Shown piece by piece: positions 26,879 to 36,307 of a stretch of DNA of 64,000 nt. The position numbers were made by a program, and so were the translations under genes. The stretch covers positions 992,001 to 1,056,000 of the forward strand of contig NZ_JACHIW010000002.1 in the NCBI RefSeq assembly GCF_014203395.1, in the 5' to 3' direction. Position 1 is the stretch's first letter. Each line of letters begins with the position of its first letter. The notes under the pieces are model-generated. The model was not told the DNA's origin. It saw only the letters and a list, made by a program, of their open reading frames with translations, and made no database searches. This stretch comes from Saccharopolyspora phatthalungensis. GTDB taxonomy: Bacteria; Actinomycetota; Actinomycetes; Mycobacteriales; Pseudonocardiaceae.

Positions 26879-26979
26879 CCACCGCTTCCGGCGCGCTTCC
26901 GGACCGACCCGACTGCCCGGCCCCCAGCCGCCCGCGCCGCCGCGCGGCCGGAAGCTCAGCGCGAAGGGGCCTCGGTCGC

Positions 26980-28620
26980 TCAACGCCCCTCCCGGAGTTG
27001 GGTGATCGTCTGCCACACGGAGATCTGCTCCGGATCGGTGCGGATCTCGATCACGGCGGGGCGGTATTCGGCGAGCGCGGCCTGCAGGGCCGGCGCGAAT
27101 TCGGCGTCGGCCGTGACGCGCACGCCGAAGGCGCCGAAGGACTTCGCGAGCGCGACGAGGTCCGGATTGCCCAGTGCGGAGCCGATCTCGCGGGCCGGGT
27201 ACTGCCGTTCCTGGTGCATCCGGATCGAGCCGTACATGTTGTTGTTGAACACCAGCGAGATGATTGGGACACCGAGCCGGACCGCGGTTTCCAGTTCCTG
27301 GACGGTCATCATGAAACCGCCGTCGCCGGACAGCGAGACCACGACTTGATCCGGCCGCGCCAGCGCCGCACCGATGGCGGCGGGCAACGCATAGCCCATC
27401 GCCCCGGACGCCGCTCCGACGTAGGTGTGTGGTCGCCGGAAGCGGAAGAACGTGTGCATCCAGCCCGCGAAGTTGCCGGCGTCGTTGGTCAACACGGCGT
27501 CGTCGCGCAGGTTCTCTTGCAATACTCGGATGATCTGCCGGTTGTCCACCCGGTCCTCGTGAAGATCGACCTCCACCGATGTCACCCGCTCGTACACGGC
27601 GCGGCGCCGCCGGGCCCACTGCGCCGCCCGGGGCGCTTCCGGACCGGCGAAGGTCTCCAGCGCGGTCGCCACATCCGCCACGATCGCCAGTTCGACCGGA
27701 TGGGTCTTGCCGATCATGGACGGTTCGATGTCGACCTGCACGATCCGCTGCGACGGCGAGATCGCGGTGTAGCCCTGGGTGGTGATCTCGTTGAGCCGCG
27801 CGCCCAGCGCCACGATCATGTCGGCCTGCCGCACCGTGTCCACCAACTCGGGATGCGTGCCCATCTGCAGGTGGCCGACGTAGAGCGGATGTTCGTTGGG
27901 GAAGGCGTCGTGGCGTCGCCACGCGGCCATCACCGGCACGTTCCACCTCTCGGCGAACGCCAGCAGCGCTGCCTCGGCGCCACTGCGCTGCACGCCCGCT
28001 CCGGCGATGATCAGCGGCCGTTGCGCGGCGGCGAACGCTTCGTGAAACGCCTGTGCCTCGCCCGGAGCGGGTGCGGGGCGCGGGATCGGCGCGGGGCGGC
28101 ACGGCGGCGCGTCGACCTCGGCGGCGAACACATCTTCCGGCAGCGACACGACGACCGGACCAGGTCGCCCGCTGCGCGCGATGGTCAGCGCCCGCCCCAC
28201 GGCCGCCGGGACCCGCCGCGGATCGGATTCCTCCACCGCATGTTTTGCCAGTGGCGCGAGGAAATCGGCCAGATCTGTCTCCTGGAACCCTTCGCGGCCC
28301 CGGTGCGCCGAGTTCATCTGGCCGACCAGCACCAGCAGCGGCGTCGAATTCTCTCGCGCCGTGTGCACCCCGATCGACAGGTTCGCCGCTCCGACCGCCC
28401 GGCCGCCCATGACGACGCCGACACCACCACCGGCCACGGCGTGGGCCTCGGCCATGAACGCCGCGCCGCCCTCGTGGCGCGCCGCGACGAATTCGAGTCC
28501 GGGGTCGTCGAGCATGGCGTCCATGAACGTCGTAAAGCTCTCCGAAGGCACCCCGAACACTCGGCGAACGCCGTGTTCGCGCAGGGTGCCGACGAGGTTG
28601 GCGGCAACGGTGGTTCCCAT
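26980..28620 (-). CDS. ThDP-dependent 2-oxoacid decarboxylase/carboligase (BFD/ALS superfamily)
   Basis: 546 residues. The conserved activating Glu lies in RHEGGAAFMAEA near residue 50, and the diphosphate/Mg motif GDGGFMMTVQEL runs to NNN about 30 residues later. The Pyr and PP halves and a central domain are complete. Whether it is a benzoylformate-type decarboxylase or an acetolactate-synthase-like carboligase cannot be settled: the GREGFQETD stretch is ALS-like, while the context (hydroxyacid oxidase before, aldehyde dehydrogenase nearby) favours decarboxylation of an aryl 2-oxo acid. Its ATG overlaps the transporter stop by one base (TGATG), so the two are coupled. Confidence 0.85.
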   Translation of the reverse strand: MGTTVAANLVGTLREHGVRRVFGVPSESFTTFMDAMLDDPGLEFVAARHEGGAAFMAEAHAVAGGGVGVVMGGRAVGAANLSIGVHTARENSTPLLVLVGQMNSAHRGREGFQETDLADFLAPLAKHAVEESDPRRVPAAVGRALTIARSGRPGPVVVSLPEDVFAAEVDAPPCRPAPIPRPAPAPGEAQAFHEAFAAAQRPLIIAGAGVQRSGAEAALLAFAERWNVPVMAAWRRHDAFPNEHPLYVGHLQMGTHPELVDTVRQADMIVALGARLNEITTQGYTAISPSQRIVQVDIEPSMIGKTHPVELAIVADVATALETFAGPEAPRAAQWARRRRAVYERVTSVEVDLHEDRVDNRQIIRVLQENLRDDAVLTNDAGNFAGWMHTFFRFRRPHTYVGAASGAMGYALPAAIGAALARPDQVVVSLSGDGGFMMTVQELETAVRLGVPIISLVFNNNMYGSIRMHQERQYPAREIGSALGNPDLVALAKSFGAFGVRVTADAEFAPALQAALAEYRPAVIEIRTDPEQISVWQTITQLREGR

Positions 28621-30053
28621 CAGCTTTTCTCCTCGCTCACCACGGCCGGCCGCGCAATCGTGGGTGCATCGCGCGCTTCATCGGATGTGCGCCGCTTGCC
28701 GAAGAAGTGGCTCAGGGTCATGACGACCAGTGGGGTCGCGACCGCGATGTAGGCGTTGTCGATCCCGAAGGGGTTGCCCGCCAGGAACCAGCCGATGGTC
28801 GCCGGCAACGCCAGGATGATCGTCCAGAAGGCACCACTCTTGGTGCCGTAGCGGGGCGCGTAGAACATCAGCAGCACCAGGACGGCCAGGGCCGCACGCA
28901 ACGACTTCGCCAGGAACGTCACGGTCAGCACGTCCGAGGCGAACAGCGCCAGCGAGATCGGGATCAGGCCGCTGATCAACGTGGCCAGCCGGAGGAACAC
29001 CACATTCTTGCGGTCGTTACCTTCGCGGTTGAAGTACGGCTGGTAAAAGTCCTTGAGCAGCAAGGTAGAAGAGCCGATGGTCAAGGCCGCGATGGTGCCG
29101 AACATCGCGCCGCACAGGCCCGCGACGACGACACCGGCGAGCAGCGGATCGATGTCGACGACGAACGCGGGCAACGCCTGAATGCTCTTGATGTGTGGGT
29201 AGAGCACCGAACTGCACATGCCGATGAAGGCCGCGAGGATGCCGTAGGGCACCAGGATCAGCGCGGAATAGAAACCCGCTCGCCGTGCCTTCTGGTCGTC
29301 ACCGACGGTCGTGACCGCCTGCACGACGTACTGGGTCGCGAAGATCGCGCCGACGCCGGCGATCATCCACGCCATGATCTGGCTCCAGCCGACGCCGTGC
29401 CAGGCGAACATCTCGGGCGGCACGGCGGCACGCAGCTTGTCCATGCCACCAACCCGCTGGTAGCCGATCACCGCCACGATGATGATGCCGACCATTTTGA
29501 TCACGGCGTGCACGAAGTTCGTGTAGACGACCGACCGCATCCCGCCGATGCTGACGTAAATGGTGGCCAGGACCCCGACCAGGACGATCGCCCAGTAACG
29601 GTTGATGTCGAGCAGGCTGGCCAGGACGGCGCCGCCGCTGGCGTAGACCGAGACCGCCACGATCAGCAGGGCGCACACCATGATCACCGAGGTGGCGGTG
29701 CGGACCCTGGATCCGTAGGTGCGGGCGAGCGCACCGGAGATCGTGTTCTCACCGAGTGCGCTGTAGCGGCGCGCCGCCAGGAAGGCGAAGAGGATGAAGC
29801 CGACCCCGAGCGAGACGATGTTCCAGGCCGCCGAAATACCGACCGAATACGCCTCCTGCGCCGTGCCGATACTGGCCGTCGTGCCGATGAACTCCGAGGC
29901 GAGCAGGAATCCGATGAGAATCGCCGGAAATACCTTGCCGCCACTGGTGAAACCGTTCGATGTTCGGGATGAACGGCCCGCCAGAAAACTGATCACCGCA
30001 AGTATCGCGATGTATGCCGCTACTATGAGCACGATCAGCCACGCTGATTCCAT
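28620..30053 (-). CDS. Sodium:solute symporter family transporter
   Basis: 477 residues with about 12-13 hydrophobic membrane segments starting directly at the N terminus (SAWLIVLIVAAYIAILAVIS). Glycine-rich helices such as EFIGTTASIGTAQEAYSVGI match the SSF fold. Presumably it imports the hydroxy or aromatic acid consumed by the downstream enzymes. It is the first gene of the run transporter, ThDP enzyme, FMN oxidase, UbiD, LysR, UbiX. The ATG has an AGGAGG ribosome site. A 188-bp gap separates it from the aldehyde dehydrogenase gene and probably holds the operon promoter. Confidence 0.88.
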   Translation of the reverse strand: MESAWLIVLIVAAYIAILAVISFLAGRSSRTSNGFTSGGKVFPAILIGFLLASEFIGTTASIGTAQEAYSVGISAAWNIVSLGVGFILFAFLAARRYSALGENTISGALARTYGSRVRTATSVIMVCALLIVAVSVYASGGAVLASLLDINRYWAIVLVGVLATIYVSIGGMRSVVYTNFVHAVIKMVGIIIVAVIGYQRVGGMDKLRAAVPPEMFAWHGVGWSQIMAWMIAGVGAIFATQYVVQAVTTVGDDQKARRAGFYSALILVPYGILAAFIGMCSSVLYPHIKSIQALPAFVVDIDPLLAGVVVAGLCGAMFGTIAALTIGSSTLLLKDFYQPYFNREGNDRKNVVFLRLATLISGLIPISLALFASDVLTVTFLAKSLRAALAVLVLLMFYAPRYGTKSGAFWTIILALPATIGWFLAGNPFGIDNAYIAVATPLVVMTLSHFFGKRRTSDEARDAPTIARPAVVSEEKS

Positions 30054-30241
30054 CGGAGCCTCCTGCGTCGCCTCGCTGCGACACGTCTCAGGTGAATTGC
30101 GCCACGCTCAAACTATGTTTCGGCCGGTCAGCTGTCCAGAACCAGTTCACAATGAGAGCCATAGCGAACCCTGATAACACCGGACAGAATGCCCCAAAAG
30201 CCGGTTGAACAGCGAAAACGCCAAGCACTCCGGATGCGAAT

Positions 30242-31657
30242 TCAACGCAGCGAAAAATGGACGTGCTTTAGTTCGGTAAATTGTTCAACGCCTTCCACTC
30301 CCCGCGTCCGGCCAAGGCCGGACATGCGCACACCGCCGGATGGCATTTCCGCGTAGGAATGGTTGTAGCCGTTGATCCACACCGTGCCGGCCTGCAGGGA
30401 TCTTGCGACCGCGAACCCACGCGAGAGATCCCGGCTCCAGACCGACGCGGCCAGCCCGAACGGGGTGGCGTTGGCCCGCGCGACGGCCTCCGCGTCGTCG
30501 CCGACGACTTCCAGCGACAGCACCGGACCGAAGATGTCCTCCTGAATCACCGGAGACGTCACGTCGAGGTCGGCGACCAGCGCGGGAGTGAGGAAGTGGC
30601 CCGGGAGCGCGTCCGGGCGCACCTGCTCGCCGCCGATGACCACCCGGCCGTCCGCGCGCGCTCGATCCACCATCGCGCCCACCTTGTTCATGGCGGCCTC
30701 GGAGATCAACGGTCCGAGCCTGGTGTCGGCCGAACGCGGATCGCCGGGGTGGGTGGCCCCGAGCAGCGATCGCAGCATGTCCTCCGCTTCGGCAGCGTGG
30801 TCGGCGTGGACCAGAATCCTGGTGCATGCCATGCACATTTGGCCGCTCGTGATCACCGCTGCCCGCGCGGCGGTCTCGACCGCGGCACGCAGATCGCCGT
30901 CGGCGAGCACGACCAGGGTCGCCTTGCCGCCGAGTTCCAGCAGCGGCCGGGTCATGGTCTCGGACGCGTCACGCATCACGGCCTGCCCGGCCGTCGTGGA
31001 CCCGGTGATCGCGACCGCTCTTGTGTCCGGATGCCGCACCAGTGCGGAGCCCACCTCCACGCCTCCGGGCAGAACGTGCAGCACGTCGCGTGGCACGCCT
31101 GCCTGGTGACCGATCTCGATGATCCGCCGGGTGACGTGCACGGTCTGCGGCGCGGGCTTGACCAACGCGGTCACCCCTGCGGCGAAGGCCGGCGCGATGT
31201 CGCGCAGGAGCAGCAGCACCGGCCAATTCCACGGCGTGATGAACACGGTCGGCCCCACGGGCTCGCGGACCAGGTGGGCCTCGGAACCGTCCGGCAGGCT
31301 TCCCGCGCGGCCAAGCGGCAGCCGCGCGAGGCCGGCGTTGAACCGCAGTGCATCGACCGCCCCGGCCACCTCGATTCGCGCTTCACCGATCGGCTTCCCG
31401 GTCTCCCGGACCAGGTCGGCGGCGAGTTCGGTGGCGTGGTCTTGCAGCAGCTGGGCCCAGGTGTGCAGAACCTCCGCGCGGCGGCGGTGATCCCGAGGCC
31501 AGGAACCCGCCATCGCCGCGGTCGCCGCGCCCACGGCGGCCTCGATCTCGGCAGGGGTCGCCGGCGGTACCGGCTCCAACTGCCGCAAGGTGCTTGGATC
31601 AACGGGCAGTGAAAGTCCAGGTTCTGCTGTCAGCATCGTTGCCTTCCGAAGAGACAT
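30242..31657 (-). CDS. NAD(P)-dependent aldehyde dehydrogenase (benzaldehyde-type candidate)
   Basis: 471 residues. The NAD-binding FITPWNWPVLLLLRDIAPAF, the general-base Glu in LELGGKATLVV and the nucleophilic Cys in SGQMCMACTR are all present, as are AITGSTTAGQ and EDIFGPVLSLE. It would oxidise the aldehyde released by the ThDP enzyme to the acid then removed by UbiD. The first ATG follows the SDR stop directly (TGAATG); a second ATG seven codons on has a GGAAGG ribosome site and may be the true start. Part of the MFS-SDR-aldehyde dehydrogenase unit. Confidence 0.88.
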   Translation of the reverse strand: MSLRKATMLTAEPGLSLPVDPSTLRQLEPVPPATPAEIEAAVGAATAAMAGSWPRDHRRRAEVLHTWAQLLQDHATELAADLVRETGKPIGEARIEVAGAVDALRFNAGLARLPLGRAGSLPDGSEAHLVREPVGPTVFITPWNWPVLLLLRDIAPAFAAGVTALVKPAPQTVHVTRRIIEIGHQAGVPRDVLHVLPGGVEVGSALVRHPDTRAVAITGSTTAGQAVMRDASETMTRPLLELGGKATLVVLADGDLRAAVETAARAAVITSGQMCMACTRILVHADHAAEAEDMLRSLLGATHPGDPRSADTRLGPLISEAAMNKVGAMVDRARADGRVVIGGEQVRPDALPGHFLTPALVADLDVTSPVIQEDIFGPVLSLEVVGDDAEAVARANATPFGLAASVWSRDLSRGFAVARSLQAGTVWINGYNHSYAEMPSGGVRMSGLGRTRGVEGVEQFTELKHVHFSLR

Positions 31658-32434
31658 TCAGACGAACACGCCGCCACCGTCGACGACCAGCGTCTGGCCG
31701 GTGATGAACGCACTTTCCGGACCGCTCAGCCACAACACGGCACCGACCAGGTCCTCCGGGCACATGCTTCGCGGCAGGCTGCGCGTCCGGGCCATCTGCG
31801 CGACGTAGGTCTCGTCGTTGATCGCGCGGGTCGCCGCGTCGTCGACGAGGCCCGGCGAGACGGCATTGACGGTGATGCCCACCTGGCCGAGCTCACGCGC
31901 CGCCGCCCGGGTCAGTCCCTCGACGGCGGCCTTCGAGGCGACGTAGTGCGCGAACCCGGCCGCGCCGGTCCTTGACACCACGGAGGCGATGTTGACGATG
32001 CGACCGCCGCCGCGCTCCCGCATCACCGGCACGACGGCGCGAATCGCTTGCCACGAGCCGCGAACGTTGACCCTGAGCACGGTGTCCCAGTCGTCATTGG
32101 TCAGCTCCGAAAGGCCGCGCTTCGCGCCGAGTCCCTGGTAGATAGCCGCGTTGTTGACCAGCACATCGACCCCACCGAACCGTTCGGTGCCCAGTTCGAC
32201 GGCGGCGTGGAGATCGTCGTCGGAAGTGATGTCGCACGGGACGAACACGGCGCTGCCGGGTCCTGCCGAGGTGGCCTGCTCCGCCAAGCGGGTTCCGGTG
32301 TCGGTGAACCGCGGCAGGTCCGCCGCGATGACGTGGGCACCCAGCGCGGCGAACGCGGTCGTGTAGGCGGCCCCGATGTCACCGGCCGCTCCGGTCAGCA
32401 GGACCGTCTTCGCGTTCAGCGCTGCGGTGTTCAT
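31658..32434 (-). CDS. Short-chain dehydrogenase/reductase
   Basis: 258 residues, classical SDR. The cofactor motif is TGAAGDIG, with NNAA, the catalytic Ser in NIASVVS and YVASK carrying Tyr and Lys. Asp in AADLPR after the second strand suggests NAD(H). It could interconvert a hydroxy and keto form of the pathway substrate or a benzyl alcohol. It overlaps the MFS gene by four bases (ATGA) and abuts the aldehyde dehydrogenase, so the three are one transcription unit. The substrate is unknown. Confidence 0.88.
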   Translation of the reverse strand: MNTAALNAKTVLLTGAAGDIGAAYTTAFAALGAHVIAADLPRFTDTGTRLAEQATSAGPGSAVFVPCDITSDDDLHAAVELGTERFGGVDVLVNNAAIYQGLGAKRGLSELTNDDWDTVLRVNVRGSWQAIRAVVPVMRERGGGRIVNIASVVSRTGAAGFAHYVASKAAVEGLTRAAARELGQVGITVNAVSPGLVDDAATRAINDETYVAQMARTRSLPRSMCPEDLVGAVLWLSGPESAFITGQTLVVDGGGVFV

Positions 32435-33810
32435 CCGTCAGCCTCCACAGTGGTCGTCCGGTCCGTGGGCACGGGCGCGGCAGCGCAATCCCGTCGGTCC
32501 AACGCGCCGCGCGTTTCCGGGCTCGCCAGCGCGGCGACGACGAACACGAGGCAAGCCACGACGAGGAACACCATCAGCCGGGATGGGACGTCGCTCAGCT
32601 CTGGGCTGAGCAGGTTGACGAAGGTCGGCGTGAGCCCGCCGAGCATGAAACCCACGTTCCAGCACACGGCCGTGCCCCGGGAACGCAGCGCGGTCGGGTA
32701 CCGCTCGTTGAGGAAGATCATCACCGGTGCGTACGCCGCGTTTGCGAGGAAGGCCAAAAGCATGCACAGCAACGCGATCAGCGACACGCCATCCGCGCCG
32801 GTAGCTGCGATCGCCCACAACACCGCCGGCAACGCGATCACGTTGAGACAGCCGATCGCCAGCATGGTGCGGCGCCGCCCGATGTGTTCGCTGAGTTCCC
32901 CCGCGGCGACGGCCGCGATGACCACGATCAGGCTCGACGCCAACAGGATCGCGCCACGCGCGGCCGGTTCGACGGGCACGACCTCGCCGAGCAGCGTAGG
33001 CATGAAGCCCGACGTCAGGTAGTACTGCGCTCCGGCGCCCGCCGCGACCGCGACGTTGATCGCGAAGACTTTCCGCCGCGGCCCCGCGATCAGCTCGCGG
33101 AACGGCACGCGCTTGGCCGATCCGGCGCTCCCGCCGGACTGCCACATCGGCGATTCCTCGACGTTGCGCAGCACGAACAGGCTCAGCGCCGCGCCCAGCA
33201 GGCCGGTGAAGAACAGCACCCGCCAGCCCCACTCGCCGAACGCGGCGCCGGGGAAGAACCGGTTGATGACGATGTAGTCGAGACTGGCCAGCGCCGCACC
33301 GATACCAGCGCCCCCACCACCGATCAACCCGCTCATCAGGCCGCGCCAGCGAGCCCCGATGCTCTCGGTGCCCAGCGTGTGCGTCGTCGCGGTGACGCCG
33401 CCGACGAACAAGCCCTGAATGATCCGGAGAGCCAGGAAGATAATGGGCGATGCCGCACCGATCGCGGCATAAGTGGGGACCAGGCCCATCGCGGCGGTGG
33501 AGATGCCGACCCCGGCCATCACGAACACCATGATGTTCTTGCGTCCCTTGCGGTCCGCGAGTTCACCGAAGATCGCCGCACCCGCCGGCCGCATGACGAT
33601 GCTGACCGCGAACGACCCGAAAACCGCCGCGATGCTCAACGTCGGGCTGGTCGCCGGGAAGATCATCTTGCCGACCGGGCCGGCCACGTACAGCAGCAGG
33701 AACAGGTCGAAAAGATCGAACGACCACCCCGCGACGGAGGCGAAGGCCGCGGCCCGCGCCGACCGGGCCGAAGGTGACTTGGAAACAGGTGTAGTAAACG
33801 GACTGCTCAT
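32431..33810 (-). CDS. MFS transporter, aromatic acid:H+ symporter-like
   Basis: 459 residues with 12 predicted membrane segments. The N-terminal WSFDLFDLFLLLYVAGPVG and the loop GELADRKGRKNIM are typical of the metabolite/aromatic acid:H+ symporter group, with a second signature ELSEHIGRRRTM halfway. Likely uptake of the aromatic or hydroxy acid of this cluster, giving it two different importers. It opens the three-gene unit MFS, SDR, aldehyde dehydrogenase. Confidence 0.88.
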   Translation of the reverse strand: MSSPFTTPVSKSPSARSARAAAFASVAGWSFDLFDLFLLLYVAGPVGKMIFPATSPTLSIAAVFGSFAVSIVMRPAGAAIFGELADRKGRKNIMVFVMAGVGISTAAMGLVPTYAAIGAASPIIFLALRIIQGLFVGGVTATTHTLGTESIGARWRGLMSGLIGGGGAGIGAALASLDYIVINRFFPGAAFGEWGWRVLFFTGLLGAALSLFVLRNVEESPMWQSGGSAGSAKRVPFRELIAGPRRKVFAINVAVAAGAGAQYYLTSGFMPTLLGEVVPVEPAARGAILLASSLIVVIAAVAAGELSEHIGRRRTMLAIGCLNVIALPAVLWAIAATGADGVSLIALLCMLLAFLANAAYAPVMIFLNERYPTALRSRGTAVCWNVGFMLGGLTPTFVNLLSPELSDVPSRLMVFLVVACLVFVVAALASPETRGALDRRDCAAAPVPTDRTTTVEADG

Positions 33811-33844
33811 CGCTCGTCGCCTTCAACGTTGGAGTGCCGAGAGA

Positions 33845-34114
33845 TCATTTCGTTGTGGTCGCGCCCCCGCGTGTTGGTTCGGGGCGTGCCGGGGCGCTCG
33901 GCAACCAAGACCAGAACTGTCCCGAGATCCATTCCCGTCCTTCCGCAGCAGCAATGGCGTGGAAGAAATCATCCGTTAGGGACCATCCGTTTCGGACGGT
34001 CGAAACCGTACGGTAGGCGCCGGGGCGTGTCAACGGTTCGACCTCGACGACCTCGCACGTCGCGCTCGGGATGATCGCGATGCGCGGCACCGCACCGCGA
34101 CGGGATTTCCACAT
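33845..34114 (-). CDS. Possible small hypothetical protein
   Basis: 89 codons. The first half (VPRIAIIPSATCEVVEVEPL) has coding-like third-position GC; the second half drops off, so this may be the start of a decayed or frameshifted gene. It contains a near-palindrome (gaccatccg with cggacggtc) that could instead be an operator for the MFS operon just downstream. Real gene and promoter readings are both possible. Confidence 0.35.
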   Translation of the reverse strand: MWKSRRGAVPRIAIIPSATCEVVEVEPLTRPGAYRTVSTVRNGWSLTDDFFHAIAAAEGREWISGQFWSWLPSAPARPEPTRGGATTTK

Positions 34115-34826
34115 TCAGGGCAGGATCGGGAACAACAGCCGCCGCCCACTAGCCTCGTCCGGGAACCTTCGTCGGGGTACAGGATCACCTCGGGCACGAA
34201 ACCCACCGTAGTGCCCCGGTTACCCCGCGAAAACGCAAACCTCGATACCGCGCCCGGCCCGGTACCGCAGCCCCATCACTCGCTTCCTGGCCGGGCGGTC
34301 CGTCTTGCACTACGCCGACCTACCCGCGATCAGCCCGCCACACCGCCTCTGGGAACGATTCACTCCCCCGCCCGGCTCGTGAACTCGACCAGATCTATCG
34401 GCCAATTTTGGGGACTTTTGCAGGTTGCCATCGGCGCCACCAACCGTTGGTGGCGAGCTTGTCGCTGAAGCATCCATCCTCGATTTGCACGGGCTGCGTA
34501 CCGAGCCTACGTTGGCGTTGCGGGGCTGTTGACCGCGAATTCGGTCCCCCCGCCTGGAAAACTCCACACTCATGGCATATTCCTGCGGCCGAGCCTAGCC
34601 AAGACTGAGCGAGGGGCCGCGCAATCTCGGTCGGATCATCAAGCCTGGAACCGATATTGCGCTCGCAGTCGATATCTATGCCGTTACTACGCGTCACCTG
34701 GCGCAAGTATTCAGGCGCGACGACGTGCTGAGACTCGGGCGGCTTCTTCCGACACCGGGTGGATGCTTCTCGAAGATCGGCGCTCTGCAACTGGGAAAGA
34801 TCGGATTCCTGTGATTGGAGGACGCT
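34115..34826. other. Boundary region with gene debris and hairpins
   Basis: 712 bp with no complete gene. On the plus strand 34212-34382 keeps a coding-like frame ending in ITRFLAGRSVLHYADLPAIS and a further 15 residues before a TGA; it has no start and looks like the tail of a lost gene. A 9-bp perfect hairpin (CGCCACCAA with TTGGTGGCG) lies at 34435-34455. Base composition past 34,380 is more AT-rich than the surroundings. It separates the catabolic cluster from the propeller gene and the polyketide cluster. Confidence 0.45.
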
Positions 34827-36209
34827 GTGACTACATTTGCCAAGGCAACGCCCAAAGTTGTCGCCACCGGCCTCGACCGCCCTTACGGGCTAGTCATCGA
34901 CAGCAAAGCGAACGTAGCCTATGTGTGCACGCAAGATTCCCTGACCAAGGTGTCGCTCAAAGATGGGACGAAGACACCTGTCGTAGGATCAGGGATGGGT
35001 GACATCCACACGATCGCTCTTTATGATCAAACAACCGCCTTCACGCCGGATGACACCCCAAACACCGGCGCTTTGTACAAGGTCGATCTTTCCAAGGGTA
35101 CGAAAGTGTCGATCGGCCCGACGATGCAGGAACCGCTCGGCGTCGCACTGAACTCGGCGAAGGACACCATCTACGTCCTGACCTGGAGGAGCAACACCCT
35201 GTACGCGCTCAAGACTAACGGCGATCTCATCCACCAATACTCGCTTCCTGCTGGCAAGTACCACAGCGTGACGGTCGGAGATGACGGATACGCGTACGTG
35301 GTACGCGACTACACGACCATCACGCGGGTCAAACTGACGGACGGTACGTACTCCGATCTCGCAACCGGATTCAACAAGCTGTTCGACTTCGCCCTCGACA
35401 ATGCCGGTTCGCTCTACGCCCCTGACGCGGACACCGGGGTTCTCTGGCATGTCGATCTGAAGACCGGAGACAAGGAACAGGTCGCCGCGGGACTCGGCCG
35501 CACGCACGGAATGGCATCCGACGGCAGCCAGAACGCCTACGTCACCAATGAAGACGAGGGAGAACTCCTCTTCGTCGAGCATGCGCTCAAGCCACCGGTC
35601 AAGTCCCCGGTCATCACAGAACCAACGAACGGAGCCGAGGTCACCCCGCGTCAGGTGATCAAGGGCACTGTGGACGATGCCGACAAGGTCGTCATGCTCT
35701 CGGGGTCCGGCAGTGAACTGGGCGATGCCAACCTCGTCGGTCACGACTGGACGTTCACCCCCAGCACGGACTGGCCCCTCGGAAAGGCCAGCGTCCAGGC
35801 CGTGGCCCATAAGGGCAACGACGAGTCCGTCCCTGCCGTCGTCAATTTCCTGGTCGTGGACCACAACCTGAAGGTGGATCAGGCGTTACGAGGCCACTGG
35901 CAAAAGAAGGCGCCCGAACCACCGCGCATCTATTCCTTCCGTCTGACCTTGCACGCCAAAGACACGGATGTGCATCTGTGGACCATAAGTTTCGACGCGC
36001 CGGAACGCGTCATCCCGGACCCAGACTGGGCCAAGACCTTCTGGGGTAAAATCGAACAGAAGGGCGGGACGATCTTCCTCCACAACCCTGACCCAAAGCA
36101 TGTCGTTCTAGCCGGGAAGGAACTGCTGGTCGACATCGAACTCCTCTGCCCCTGCGAGGATTCGTCCTACGAGAAACTCCAGCACCTCATCGCGCACCAG
36201 GACCAATAG
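34827..36209 (+). CDS. Cytosolic beta-propeller (SMP-30/NHL-like) protein with Ig-like and novel C-terminal domains
   Basis: 460 residues. Residues about 1-255 are repeating blades (LDRPYGLVIDSKANVAYVCT, EPLGVALNSAKDTIYVLTW, KLFDFALDNAGSLYAPDADT, RTHGMASDGSQNAYVTNEDE). Residues about 260-345 look like a bacterial Ig-like domain (SPVITEPTNGAEVTPRQVIK). The last 110 residues form a separate beta-rich domain ending in a CPCEDSS turn. No signal peptide is present. The GTG start is fixed by GGAGG five bases ahead. It stands alone on the plus strand, with lower GC than its neighbours, and ends at a strong shared terminator. No enzymatic motif is seen; a binding or scaffold role is likely. Confidence 0.7.
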   Translation: MTTFAKATPKVVATGLDRPYGLVIDSKANVAYVCTQDSLTKVSLKDGTKTPVVGSGMGDIHTIALYDQTTAFTPDDTPNTGALYKVDLSKGTKVSIGPTMQEPLGVALNSAKDTIYVLTWRSNTLYALKTNGDLIHQYSLPAGKYHSVTVGDDGYAYVVRDYTTITRVKLTDGTYSDLATGFNKLFDFALDNAGSLYAPDADTGVLWHVDLKTGDKEQVAAGLGRTHGMASDGSQNAYVTNEDEGELLFVEHALKPPVKSPVITEPTNGAEVTPRQVIKGTVDDADKVVMLSGSGSELGDANLVGHDWTFTPSTDWPLGKASVQAVAHKGNDESVPAVVNFLVVDHNLKVDQALRGHWQKKAPEPPRIYSFRLTLHAKDTDVHLWTISFDAPERVIPDPDWAKTFWGKIEQKGGTIFLHNPDPKHVVLAGKELLVDIELLCPCEDSSYEKLQHLIAHQDQ

Positions 36210-36251
36210 CGGCGACGAGAAGAGCTGCGACATCGACCGCCGGGACGTTGG

Positions 36252-36279
36252 CCGCCCTGGCCCGCACGGGCCAGGGCGG
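36252..36279. terminator. Strong bidirectional terminator between convergent genes
   Basis: A 12-bp perfect stem (CCGCCCTGGCCC with GGGCCAGGGCGG) closes on GCAC. Six bases later comes a second perfect 18-bp palindrome, CGTTTTCGCGCGAAAACG (36286-36303). Together they separate the plus-strand propeller gene from the minus-strand genes and work in both directions. Confidence 0.8.
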
Positions 36280-36307
36280 GGTTGGCGTTTTCGCGCGAAA
36301 ACGGCGG

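Noticed and set aside
34435..34455. Hairpin as an attachment site or IS end
   Set aside because: No partner repeat or target duplication was found in the window.
34395..34790. 131-codon minus-strand open frame in the boundary zone
   Set aside because: Irregular composition, no recognisable motif and no ribosome site; treated as noncoding debris.
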